Shown piece by piece: positions 1 to 7,329 of a DNA stretch of 36,519 nucleotides. The DNA is from JBBIND01 sp037444075 (GTDB lineage Bacteria > Acidobacteriota > Terriglobia > Bryobacterales > Bryobacteraceae): positions 1 to 36,519 of the forward strand of contig JBBIND010000042.1 of the NCBI GenBank assembly GCA_037444075.1. Direction: 5' to 3'. The translations under genes were made by a program, and so were the position numbers. Each line of letters begins with the position of its first letter. Positions within the stretch are counted from its first letter, which is position 1. The notes under the pieces were generated by a model that was given only the letters and a program-made list of their open reading frames with translations, was not told the DNA's origin and did not search any database.

Positions 1-449
1 TGCTTGAGCCCATTGAGAAAATACTCGTCGTCGAAATCCCGGCTCCACAGCGTGCTGTACTTGATGCCGGCCTTAGTGAGAGAACCGTTCAGGTTCAGCA
101 TGCCGACCAGGCCGGGCCACTCACCGCTCCAGTTGGCCACAGTCAGGATGGGACCTTTATGGTTCCAAAGTCCGGCCAGGACGTGGTGAGTGTACTGCCA
201 TACCGCTTCCACCACCATCAAGGGGGCATCGCGCGGGATATTGCGGAACACTTCCATGCCCTTCTTCTGGCTGTCGATGAAACCGTGCTTTTTGACAGGG
301 TCTGGAGCGTGGGCACGCTTCACCTGATGACCTGCCTGGCGTACCGCCGCCGCGACTGCTTCCTCCACCCGTTGCTGGGCCGGCCAGCAATTCTGGTTGG
401 CCGACAGGCGGAGGTCGCCACTGGCAATCATGTAAACAGGCGTTGGCAT
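1..449 (-). CDS. L-fucose/L-arabinose isomerase-like protein (3' end outside window)
   Basis: This reading frame is open from an ATG at 449-447 to the window edge, giving 149 codons with the C-terminus missing. The N-terminal part reads as an alpha/beta domain: MPTPVYMIASGDLRLSANQN, then an alternating helix/strand pattern, then a conserved-looking block (ANWSGEWPGLVGMLNLNG) and the segment KYSTLWSRDFDD. I associate this pattern with the fucose/arabinose isomerase-like family, whose full members convert aldoses and ketoses in the cytoplasm. The metal-ligand region would lie in the missing part, so enzymatic activity cannot be judged. It starts 45 bp after glpF on the same strand and is probably the last visible gene of the ThuA-Fur-FHA/SpoIIE-GlpF run. 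The family call comes from sequence memory only, so confidence is moderate. Confidence 0.6.
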   Translation of the reverse strand, partial: MPTPVYMIASGDLRLSANQNCWPAQQRVEEAVAAAVRQAGHQVKRAHAPDPVKKHGFIDSQKKGMEVFRNIPRDAPLMVVEAVWQYTHHVLAGLWNHKGPILTVANWSGEWPGLVGMLNLNGSLTKAGIKYSTLWSRDFDDEYFLNGLK

Positions 450-494
450 GGTTCTATTGTGGCACTGTCGAGTAAGCTGCGGCAGGCCGCGGGA

Positions 495-1274
495 TCACGC
501 CTCGGGCGTTTTGGGCAGGAAGCGTCGAATGCCGTGGTCGTAAACCAAGGCCCCAATCAACCCTCCGGCCAAGGGACCTACGATTGGCACCCAGAAGACC
601 AGCGAGCCGTCTGTAAGCCCGTTGTTACGGAAGCCGGCCGCCACGGTGAACAGCCGCGGCCCGAAATCCCGGGCGGGGTTGATGGCATAGCCATGCATGC
701 CGCCGAAAGCCATGCCAATGACTACCACCACGAGGCCGACCAGAATGGGGATGAAACTCGCCGCCGGTTGTGTCTGGTCCTCCCGGATGGCGAAGATCAG
801 CATCAGTAGAAGCGCCGTTCCCACCACCTGGTCGAAAAGGCCCGCCATGGGGACCTCGGGAAAAGTGGGGAAGGTCGTGAAGATGCCGGCCGTCGTTTCC
901 AGGTTCGGATCCACCTGGAGGAACGCCGGGCGATAGTTCCAATAAACAATCGCCGAGGCGACGAAGGCGCCCGCAGTCTGCGCCAGGCAGTAGGGGATCA
1001 CCTTGCGCCAGGGAAAACCACGGAAGCAAGCCAAAGTCAGCGTCACGGCGGGATTGATGTGGGCGCCCGTGATGCGGCCCGCCGTATAGATGCCCATGGT
1101 CACGGCCAGCCCCCAAGCCAGCGTGATGTTGGTGTAGCCGCCCTTCACCACTTCCCCCGGCACACCCGTGCCGAAGAGCATGGTCATCGCCACCACGCCG
1201 TTGCCGAACAGAATCAAGATCATCGTGCCAAGAAACTCGGCGGAAACCTCGCCCAACAGCCGGTGCTCTTTCAT
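495..1274 (-). CDS. glpF: Glycerol uptake facilitator / aquaglyceroporin
   Basis: Inner-membrane channel of the MIP family, 259 aa with six hydrophobic segments. Both pore motifs are intact: HINPAVT with NPA at residues 74-76, and INPARDFGPR with NPA at 199-201. Asp203 after NPAR is the residue typical of glycerol-conducting members rather than strict aquaporins, so glycerol or small polyols are the likely substrates. I chose the ATG at 1274 (MKEHRLLGE). An in-frame extension to 1376 would overlap the end of the upstream phosphatase gene and lacks family-like sequence. No strong Shine-Dalgarno is visible before 1274. It follows the FHA/SpoIIE gene by 19 bp. No glycerol kinase or glycerol-3-phosphate dehydrogenase is in the window, but a diol/glycerol dehydratase lies 9 kb away. 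Confidence 0.93.
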   Translation of the reverse strand: MKEHRLLGEVSAEFLGTMILILFGNGVVAMTMLFGTGVPGEVVKGGYTNITLAWGLAVTMGIYTAGRITGAHINPAVTLTLACFRGFPWRKVIPYCLAQTAGAFVASAIVYWNYRPAFLQVDPNLETTAGIFTTFPTFPEVPMAGLFDQVVGTALLLMLIFAIREDQTQPAASFIPILVGLVVVVIGMAFGGMHGYAINPARDFGPRLFTVAAGFRNNGLTDGSLVFWVPIVGPLAGGLIGALVYDHGIRRFLPKTPEA

Positions 1275-1293
1275 AATTGCAGAGGGAATTGTA

Positions 1294-2958
1294 CTATTCC
1301 GGCCTGTATTCGACAACCACCAGGGTAATGTCGTCGGCCTGAGGCGCATCGTTGGAAAAAGCCGTAAGGGATTCAAGCAGGGCGTCGTGCAACTGACGGC
1401 TGCCTGCGGCGGCGTGAGAACGCGCCACTTCCTTGAGTCTCTTCATCTCGAAGAACTCGCCGGCTTTGTTACGGGCTTCCGTGAGACCGTCGCTGTAGAC
1501 AACAAGCAGATCGCCCGGTGAGAGCTTTGTGGTACGCGTCTCGTAGGTGGCGCCTTCCAGCATGCCCACCGGGAGGGACGTGGGCGGAAGCGTCTCCAAC
1601 TCACCGGAAACCCGCACCAGCAGCGGCGCGCAGTGAGCGGCATTGCTCCACTGCAACAGTCCGTCACGGCGGACGACACCGTAGAAGAGCGTGGCGTACT
1701 TCTCTCCCCCGGTGCGCTCCAGCAAGTAGCGGTTGAGGCTGGCCAACACCTCGCACATCTCCTGCTCCGTGGAAACAGAGCGCATGAAAGCACCCTGCAG
1801 GAGCGCCGCGAGCAAAGCCGAGCTGACGCCTTTGCCGGAAACGTCGGCTACAAGAAGACTCCACTCGTCCGGACGCATTTGCCGGACGTCGTAATAGTCG
1901 CCGCCTACTTCGTGGGAAGCGATGCTCGATCCGGCGGCGCGGAACCAGCCCGCGGAAGGCAATTCCGCGGGTAACAGGTCCTGCTGAATGACACGGGCGA
2001 TGCGAAGTTCCTCCTCGAGCCTTTGCCGGGCACGCTCGCGCTCGATCAAGCGGGCATTCTCGAGAATGGTGGAGGCCTCGAGAGCCAGCGTTTGCAGCAG
2101 CTCGCGGTTTCCGCTCGAAAGGTCCGCCACACCGATGCGGGAATCCAGATAGAGCAACCCGGCGGTTTCGTTCACCGTAGTGACCAGCGTTTCGACCGCC
2201 GTAGCCGTTTGAATGCGCACGAGCGGGACACAGACCACGCTGCGCAGTTCCAGGTCCGCCACGGACAGGTCCGGCCGTATGGCTGCCTCCGAGGCTGCGT
2301 CGAAGGTCATGGAGAGGAGTTCGCGCCGCTGTTGGAGGGCGCGGTGAATCAGCCGGGCGGGGACTTTCAACTCAGAAGGCGGCAGGCTCGAGCCGTCCCG
2401 GCTGCGGGCTACGCGTATATCGAGATTCTCGCCATCACGCAGGAGGAGGAAGCCGCGTTCAGCGCCGGTCACGGCGAGCGCTGCATCCACCACCGTCTCC
2501 AGCACCTCCTGCGTGGACAGCGAACCTTGCATCGCTCGGGCCACTTCGAGCAGCGCCCGCAGTTTCGTCAAGCCCGTCGTTCCCGCTTGGGCAGGCGCCG
2601 CCACGGGCATTTGATCCAGCAAGCGCCCTAATTCGGGCTCTTCCAGCGTGAAGGTGAGTTCGTAGGAATCCTGGAAACCGAAGCTGATGCGATCCCCGTT
2701 GCGCAGGGTTTGCCGCTGAACGCGCTCGCCGTTGACGTAGATGCCGTGGCGGCTTTCCAGATCTTCGATGACGTATCCGCCGGCTTCCTCAACGATTCTG
2801 CCGTGATGCCGGGAGGCGCGGCTGTCCCTCAGGACAAGGTGGTTGTCCGCCTGCCGCCCGATGGTGAACGGGAGAGGCTCAAGCTCTCTTCGGGTCCGCT
2901 GCCCCGAGGGGCTCGCGACCGACAAGGCTGCGGGCCGTTTCGTGGAGACACGGAGCAT
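1294..2958 (-). CDS. FHA-GAF-SpoIIE (PP2C-type) serine phosphatase
   Basis: Cytoplasmic signalling protein with three domains in order. An N-terminal FHA phosphothreonine-binding domain covers about residues 25-95 (FTIGRQADN, SRASRHHGRI and a NGERV-type turn). A GAF domain covers about 140-300. A C-terminal SpoIIE/RsbU-type PP2C phosphatase covers about 330-555. The phosphatase metal motifs are present: VGGDYYDV, VADVSGKG, VYSDGLTEARN and QADDITLVV. Such proteins usually dephosphorylate STAS anti-anti-sigma factors in partner-switching pathways; no STAS or kinase partner is visible here. The start may be ATG 2958, or TTG 2967, which would overlap the stop of the Fur gene as TTGA. It sits between a Fur-family regulator and glpF. 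The FHA domain suggests control by a Ser/Thr kinase encoded elsewhere. Confidence 0.93.
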   Translation of the reverse strand: MLRVSTKRPAALSVASPSGQRTRRELEPLPFTIGRQADNHLVLRDSRASRHHGRIVEEAGGYVIEDLESRHGIYVNGERVQRQTLRNGDRISFGFQDSYELTFTLEEPELGRLLDQMPVAAPAQAGTTGLTKLRALLEVARAMQGSLSTQEVLETVVDAALAVTGAERGFLLLRDGENLDIRVARSRDGSSLPPSELKVPARLIHRALQQRRELLSMTFDAASEAAIRPDLSVADLELRSVVCVPLVRIQTATAVETLVTTVNETAGLLYLDSRIGVADLSSGNRELLQTLALEASTILENARLIERERARQRLEEELRIARVIQQDLLPAELPSAGWFRAAGSSIASHEVGGDYYDVRQMRPDEWSLLVADVSGKGVSSALLAALLQGAFMRSVSTEQEMCEVLASLNRYLLERTGGEKYATLFYGVVRRDGLLQWSNAAHCAPLLVRVSGELETLPPTSLPVGMLEGATYETRTTKLSPGDLLVVYSDGLTEARNKAGEFFEMKRLKEVARSHAAAGSRQLHDALLESLTAFSNDAPQADDITLVVVEYRPE

Positions 2959-2963
2959 CGGAC

Positions 2964-3473
2964 TCAAACGTCCGCCGGGCGGTCCCGTTCGGAAGCAGGC
3001 TCAATTCGCTTCGAATCGTCCGCCTCAACCAGGTCGCGGGCACGGACGCTCTGGCAATGGGGGCAATAGCCGCCCACCTCGGTTCTGGCCAAACGGACTT
3101 CGAAGCCCAGATTCTCCTCGATTTGGAGGCGCATTTTCTGCAAGGGCTCTCCGTAGAACTCCTCGACCCGGCCGCAGCCCAGGCAGATCACGTGGGCGTG
3201 CTCCTGCTTCAGCCGGGTCTCGTAGTAATGTTGACCACCGTCGAAATGCATCAGGTCGAGTTCGTCCACCAGACCGCTGTCCTTCAGCAGCTTCAGCGTG
3301 CGGTAGACGGTTACCCGATTCAGTTTGGGATCTCTCTGGCGCGCCAGTTTGTAAAGGCGCTGCGCATCCAGATGCTGGCCGGATTGCTCGATCAATTCGA
3401 GCAGAATCCTCCGCTGTTTGGTGAGCCGCACTCCTCTCTGCTTGAGCGAGTGTTGAATGTCCTTGGATCCCAT
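2964..3473 (-). CDS. Fur-family metal- or peroxide-responsive repressor
   Basis: A 169-aa protein with the two-domain Fur layout. The N-terminal winged helix includes RLTKQRRILLELIEQSG and the DNA-recognition segment NRVTVYRTLKLLKDSGLV. The dimerisation/metal domain follows, with HAHVICLGCGRVEEF and a C-terminal CPHC pair. The two CxxC pairs (CLGC, CPHC) form the structural zinc site of Fur/PerR/Zur proteins. The sequence alone does not tell me whether it senses iron, zinc or peroxide. About 25 residues rich in charged amino acids follow the last CxxC. A purine-rich AAGAAG precedes the ATG at 3473. The stop overlaps or abuts the start of the FHA/SpoIIE phosphatase, so the two are translationally linked. 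Confidence 0.92.
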   Translation of the reverse strand: MGSKDIQHSLKQRGVRLTKQRRILLELIEQSGQHLDAQRLYKLARQRDPKLNRVTVYRTLKLLKDSGLVDELDLMHFDGGQHYYETRLKQEHAHVICLGCGRVEEFYGEPLQKMRLQIEENLGFEVRLARTEVGGYCPHCQSVRARDLVEADDSKRIEPASERDRPADV

Positions 3474-3493
3474 GCGTTCTTCTTTCAGCGGCC

Positions 3494-4282
3494 CTATGGA
3501 TTACTGCCCGTCTTCTGCGCAGCCAGAAAATAGAGGGTGTTCGTAAGGATCATGCGGACTTCATGCTGGAGGTAGATGGGGAACCCCTCGTAACCGGGGC
3601 GGAAGTAGAAAACCCAGCCACGGCCGCAACGCCACAAGAGCCCCTCCTCAACGCTCGCCGGACCGCCTTCATGATCACCGCGAAACACAACTGCGTCCGC
3701 GGGAGGCACGTTGAAGGGTGGCAGGAAGGTGTCTGACTTGGGGATTACAAAGTCCGGGATGCCGTCGGCAATGGGGTGAGCCGGATCAACGGCCCGAACC
3801 CATTGCGGCCGGGCGTCGATGCGCGCCCCGCCCCACCTGCCGGGCGTTCCGCTCAAGCGCGCCTGCTTGTCTTTGGCGACCGACTGCATGAGCAGGCGAA
3901 AAGGCTTCGAGTCGCAGGCGGTGTGCAGAGCAATCACCGCCATCCCCCGTTCACGCACGTGCCGAACTACCCTCTCCGCGTTCTCATCGGTCACCGCGGC
4001 TGAGCGCCTGCCACCGTACCATATGAGCACGTCAGCGCCGGCCAGGTTCGATTCGGACAGTCCCTGAGAAGAATCGGAAAGCCGCGCCTCCGTAACGCGT
4101 AGACTTGCTTCAACAGCCAGCACTTCCGACATGGCGCCTTCCACACCCCGCGGGTAGACCACCTCCGGCGCACCCCCTTCAGACCAGGCGAGGATGCGGG
4201 TAGGAGCCTGCGCGTGAGCCTGGATCGCGAATACGGCTATGGCCGCTACGCACAACAAAACACAGCCACTCCGGTAGTTCAT
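3494..4282 (-). CDS. ThuA-like domain protein, exported
   Basis: A 262-aa protein with an N-terminal signal peptide of about 24 residues (hydrophobic LLCVAAIAVFAI, likely cleaved after AHAQ), so it is probably periplasmic. The rest matches the ThuA-like (class I glutamine-amidotransferase-like) fold: ADVLIWYGG, GMAVIALHTACDSKPF, and the C-terminal GRGWVFYFRPGYEGFPIY. The family is linked to sugar (trehalose) utilisation but its biochemical role is not settled, and no catalytic triad can be assigned. An AAGGGA ribosome-binding sequence lies just upstream of ATG 4282. It ends 20 bp before the Fur gene and is the first gene of the five-gene minus-strand run; its promoter must lie in the 61-bp gap shared with the divergent ATPase gene. 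Confidence 0.85.
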   Translation of the reverse strand: MNYRSGCVLLCVAAIAVFAIQAHAQAPTRILAWSEGGAPEVVYPRGVEGAMSEVLAVEASLRVTEARLSDSSQGLSESNLAGADVLIWYGGRRSAAVTDENAERVVRHVRERGMAVIALHTACDSKPFRLLMQSVAKDKQARLSGTPGRWGGARIDARPQWVRAVDPAHPIADGIPDFVIPKSDTFLPPFNVPPADAVVFRGDHEGGPASVEEGLLWRCGRGWVFYFRPGYEGFPIYLQHEVRMILTNTLYFLAAQKTGSNP

Positions 4283-4343
4283 AATCCCTTCTAATTACGA
4301 CTCTAGCACGCGCCGTGGTCCGCGACGGATAATAACTAGCAGC

Positions 4344-5108
4344 ATGACCGATCAGATGACGTGCCCCGAGTGCAACGGCTCCGGCTGGAAGATCGCCGAG
4401 CGTGGCGGCTTGAGCGGAGCCGAGCCTTGCCGATGTGTCTTGAGCCGGCGGGCAGAGCGTTTGGAAGAATCGGCGCAGATTCCCCCGCTGTACCGGCGCG
4501 CGTCATTCGACAACTTCAGCACGTTGCCGGACAACCCGATTGCCAACCGCGTCCTGTCCACAGCGGTGACCGCCGTCCGGGCTTACGCGCGCGAGTTCCC
4601 CTACAACACCCGCAAGCAAGGCTTGCTGCTGATCGGCGATCCGGGAACCGGCAAAACGCACCTGGCAGTAGCCGTGCTCCGGGCGTTGATCAGCCGAGGT
4701 TTTGAAGGCGTCTTTTTCGACTACCAGAGATTGCTCGACCAGATCCGCTCGGGCTATGATCCAGCTTCCGGATCCAGCGACAGGGAGGCGTATCGCCTGG
4801 CGCTGGATTGTGAAGTGCTCTTGCTGGACGACCTCGGCGCGCATCGCGTCACCGATTGGGTGGAGGACACGATCACTGCCGTCATCACCCACCGCTGCAA
4901 CAACAACAAGCCGCTGATTGCCACTACGAATCTACGAGATGCCGAAGCGGGCGACGGTCCGGTTCCTTCCGGCCATGCCGGCGACATCGCCAGCAAGTAC
5001 TATCTGTCGGAACGAGTGGGCATGCGGGCGCGTTCCCGGCTGTTCGAGATGTGCCGCGTGGTCTCGACGCGCGGAGCTGAGGATTACCGCTTCCGCATGG
5101 GTCGCTGA
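4344..5108 (+). CDS. DnaC/IstB-like AAA+ ATPase with N-terminal zinc-binding cysteines
   Basis: A 254-aa AAA+ ATPase of the DnaC/DnaI/IstB helicase-loader type. Visible elements are Walker A GDPGTGKT (residues 98-105), Walker B LLLLDDLG (about 158-165), sensor-1 region LIATTN (191-196), and an Arg-rich C-terminal stretch (RVGMRARSRLF) that could hold the arginine finger. The N-terminus carries Cys7, Cys10, Cys29 and Cys31 (CPEC...CRC), a likely zinc-binding unit. It could be the genomic helicase loader or an orphan relative; IstB of insertion sequences is unlikely because no transposase partner or inverted repeats are visible. An alternative ATG lies four codons downstream (4356). A GATAAT sequence at 4328-4333 suggests a very short leader. 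Confidence 0.85.
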   Translation: MTDQMTCPECNGSGWKIAERGGLSGAEPCRCVLSRRAERLEESAQIPPLYRRASFDNFSTLPDNPIANRVLSTAVTAVRAYAREFPYNTRKQGLLLIGDPGTGKTHLAVAVLRALISRGFEGVFFDYQRLLDQIRSGYDPASGSSDREAYRLALDCEVLLLDDLGAHRVTDWVEDTITAVITHRCNNNKPLIATTNLRDAEAGDGPVPSGHAGDIASKYYLSERVGMRARSRLFEMCRVVSTRGAEDYRFRMGR

Positions 5109-5192
5109 GCGGAGCAGCAGGCGACCTGCCGCCTCGGCTCGCTCCTCGCTGGTGTGCAGGTTCCACAAAGGAGTTTCAGCCCGTTCAGTCGG

Positions 5193-5222
5193 TTGCAAGG
5201 GCTGGCGGATTTCAGGTATAAG
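5193..5222 (+). promoter_or_regulatory. Putative sigma-70-type promoter for the GT-C-like gene
   Basis: TTGCAA at 5193-5198 and TATAAG at 5217-5222, separated by 18 bp. The expected transcription start near 5229 gives a leader of about 60 nt before ATG 5292. Judged by eye against consensus only. Confidence 0.45.
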
Positions 5223-5227
5223 GAAAG

Positions 5228-5282
5228 CAGTGGCCCGAATTGGGTGAATGGTCCGTGCGACCACTCAGGGTGAGGGCCATTG
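5228..5282 (+). repeat. Inverted repeat in the 5' leader, able to mask the ribosome-binding site
   Basis: CAGTGGCCC at 5228-5236 can pair with GGGCCATTG at 5274-5282 (one G-U pair). Inside it is a small hairpin of TGGTC (5249-5253) with GACCA (5259-5263) around a 5-nt loop. The outer stem ends at the first G of the GGAG ribosome-binding sequence (5282-5285) of the downstream gene. It could therefore tune translation, or simply be a palindromic operator. Confidence 0.35.
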
Positions 5283-5291
5283 GAGTTAGGG

Positions 5292-6635
5292 ATGTCAGTC
5301 ATTCAGTGGCGGACAGCACTCGCCACATTCGCAATCATCGCGGTCCTGGCGGGAGTAGCCTACGGTCCTTTCCAGATCCTGCCTTTTATCACAGACGACT
5401 ACCTGCAAGTGCAGTTGTCGCGCGATTATGGCACGCTGTCCGGCCTGAAATCCCTGGCGTTCGACGCTCTGTACCGCTGCCGCGCGACCTCGCTTGTCCT
5501 GACGCACTGGACCGAGAGCCTCTTCGGCCTGCAACCTCTGGCCTACAATCTCTCCAGCCTCCTCGTCCACATGCTGAACGCCGGGCTGATCTTCGCGCTC
5601 GGCTTCTGGAAACCGATCGGGTGGCGCGTCTCAGCAGTCGCGGCGGCCTTTTTCGCCATCTACGAGGGACACCAGGAAGCCGTGATCTGGTACGCCGCTT
5701 TGCCGGAACTGCTGGTGTTCACCTTCGTTCTTCTCTCGGTGATCTTCTGGCTGCGGTGGCTGCAGTCTGATTCGAGGCCAGCGGGACTGTACGTTGCGTC
5801 CCTGGCCTGCTACGTTCTGGCCCTGCTCTCGAAGGAGTCCGCCGTCGTGGTGGCAGGGTTGCTGCCCCTGACGCTTCTAGTCGAGAGGGCCCGCTGGAGG
5901 CGCGACCTTTGGATGTGCGTTCCCTACGCTGCGTTGGCTGCTGTATACGCGGTGGGAGTTTTCACGGCGCAGGGCTCACATCAGCATTTGAGTGACGGCA
6001 CGTTCTCGATCCAGGCCTTCTGGCCACTCACCATCCGCAACACCCTGTTCCGGCTGTTCTGGTTTTGGGGTTTCCTGAGTCTGCTCACGCTGTTGTTTTT
6101 CGGGATAAAGCGGCACCTGCGCCTGCTGGCGATCGCCTTCGGCTGGATCATCATTGTGCTGCTGCCGTACAGTTTTCTCACGTACATGCCGCGCGTGCCA
6201 AGCCGCCACACCTACCTGGCAGCCGCGGGCTTGTCCCTGGTGGTGGGCGTGGCTCTGCTCACCTTGTACGATCGCGCCGGACGGGCGCGCCGGTGGATAC
6301 CGGTTTCGGTGGCGGCCATCATGCTGGCCCACAACTGCGGCTACCTCTGGACCAAGAAGATGTCTCAATTCAAAGAGCGGGCCGAGGCCACCGAAAGCCT
6401 GCTTCGCTTCGCCCATGACCGTGCCGGACCAATAATCGTCCACTGTTTCCCGTTCCCGACACGGCTGGCGAAAGTGGCGCTGGAAGTCACCGGCACGCGC
6501 AAGCCGGAGGAAATCCGCATCTGGGAATGGGCGCCTGATGAGCCGATTGGTCTGGACGACAACCTGTTTTGTTCCCACCCATCCGAGCAACCACATGTGT
6601 TCCTGGAGCGTGGTAACTCTGTCAATCAGGACTGA
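5292..6635 (+). CDS. Multi-pass membrane protein, GT-C glycosyltransferase-like
   Basis: A 447-aa integral membrane protein with roughly ten hydrophobic segments. The first helix (about 8-30) is followed by ITDDYLQ with Asp35-Asp36, the placement expected for the acidic pair in the first external loop of GT-C enzymes that use lipid-linked sugars (PMT/GT39-like). LLVHMLNAGLIF and GHQEAVIWYAALPELL also resemble that superfamily. A soluble tail of about 80 residues ends the protein. I chose ATG 5292 because GGAG sits 6 nt upstream; an in-frame TTG lies at 5280. It has no co-directional partner and converges with the NfeD-like gene. The donor and acceptor are unknown, and a plain membrane protein of unknown function is possible. 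Confidence 0.7.
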   Translation: MSVIQWRTALATFAIIAVLAGVAYGPFQILPFITDDYLQVQLSRDYGTLSGLKSLAFDALYRCRATSLVLTHWTESLFGLQPLAYNLSSLLVHMLNAGLIFALGFWKPIGWRVSAVAAAFFAIYEGHQEAVIWYAALPELLVFTFVLLSVIFWLRWLQSDSRPAGLYVASLACYVLALLSKESAVVVAGLLPLTLLVERARWRRDLWMCVPYAALAAVYAVGVFTAQGSHQHLSDGTFSIQAFWPLTIRNTLFRLFWFWGFLSLLTLLFFGIKRHLRLLAIAFGWIIIVLLPYSFLTYMPRVPSRHTYLAAAGLSLVVGVALLTLYDRAGRARRWIPVSVAAIMLAHNCGYLWTKKMSQFKERAEATESLLRFAHDRAGPIIVHCFPFPTRLAKVALEVTGTRKPEEIRIWEWAPDEPIGLDDNLFCSHPSEQPHVFLERGNSVNQD

Positions 6636-6686
6636 GAGCTTCCTCCGGCGAGAAACGAAATCGCCCTGCCAAGACTGCCTTGTCCG

Positions 6687-7076
6687 TCAGTTCTCACCGC
6701 TGTATGGGGCGACGTGCAATGTGAGACCGTCTGCGCCGACAACGCGAACGGCGGATTGCGCCTGAACGCCCGCGGAGCCGTCGACCAGCCGCGCTTTCCA
6801 CAATTCCCCGCGGACCAGCACATAGCCTTCCGCGTCAAATGACTCGGCCGCAGTGCCATGCTGGCCTATGAGCAGCTCCGGGCCCGCATGGCTGCCCGGC
6901 TCGTAGGAGCGCCGCAGGAAGGGATAGAGAATCAGGTCCTTCAGTACGTAGACAACCATCAGCACGATGGCCCACCGTCGGGGCAGACCGAACCAAACAT
7001 GGAGAGCATACAGAGCGAGGCCAGCCAGCACAGCGCCCGGCACCTGGATGAGCAGATAGCGTTGGAAGACGGTCAT
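6687..7076 (-). CDS. NfeD-like membrane protein with C-terminal OB-fold
   Basis: A 129-aa protein with two N-terminal transmembrane helices (about 7-28 and 34-53) and a soluble C-terminal domain (about 68-125). The domain starts IGQHGTAAESFDAEGYVLVRG and contains LWKAR, the pattern of the NfeD OB-fold. NfeD proteins often work with SPFH/stomatin-like partners or ClpP-class membrane proteases; neither is visible here, so it appears to be a stand-alone short form. I chose ATG 7076, which has AGGG 8 nt upstream; an in-frame TTG at 7127 is less likely. It is divergent from the DUF1080 gene and convergent with the GT-C-like gene. Confidence 0.7.
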   Translation of the reverse strand: MTVFQRYLLIQVPGAVLAGLALYALHVWFGLPRRWAIVLMVVYVLKDLILYPFLRRSYEPGSHAGPELLIGQHGTAAESFDAEGYVLVRGELWKARLVDGSAGVQAQSAVRVVGADGLTLHVAPYSGEN

Positions 7077-7167
7077 TCGTTCGACCCTGCGTTCGCCGAG
7101 GGGCACGCGGGGAGTGCTTGGTGGCAACCCGGAACCTCCCGCGATCCTCGGAGCAGGCAGTCTTTAC

Positions 7168-7179
7168 TTCGTAAACGAA
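7168..7179. promoter_or_regulatory. Perfect 12-bp palindrome, possible operator
   Basis: TTCGT-AA-ACGAA lies in the divergent spacer between the NfeD-like and DUF1080 genes. It is a perfect dyad of two 5-bp arms with a 2-bp centre. No regulator is assigned. Confidence 0.25.
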
Positions 7180-7235
7180 CAAATAGCATATCATCCGCGT
7201 TCGGCCGATTGCGCTGCCACGAGCGCCCAGCGTAA

Positions 7236-7251
7236 TTCCGCTATAGTGGAA
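7236..7251. promoter_or_regulatory. 16-bp near-palindrome containing a TATAGT -10-like element
   Basis: TTCCGCTATAGTGGAA pairs at seven of eight positions. It holds TATAGT (7242-7247), which could be the -10 of the DUF1080 gene starting at 7330. No convincing -35 is seen at the right distance, so an operator overlapping an activator-dependent promoter is one reading. Confidence 0.3.
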
Positions 7252-7329
7252 ACAGTTTCGCGTATAGCCGCTTACTATATGGGCTTTTCTGACCACCTGA
7301 TCCATCCATCACACCGTGGTGGCCGAAGC

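Noticed and set aside
4344..5108. IstB of an IS21-type insertion sequence
   Set aside because: No istA transposase, terminal inverted repeats or target duplication around the gene.
6647..6665. GGCGA/TCGCC hairpin between the GT-C-like and NfeD-like genes as a terminator
   Set aside because: Only 5 bp of stem with a 9-nt loop and no T-run on either strand.
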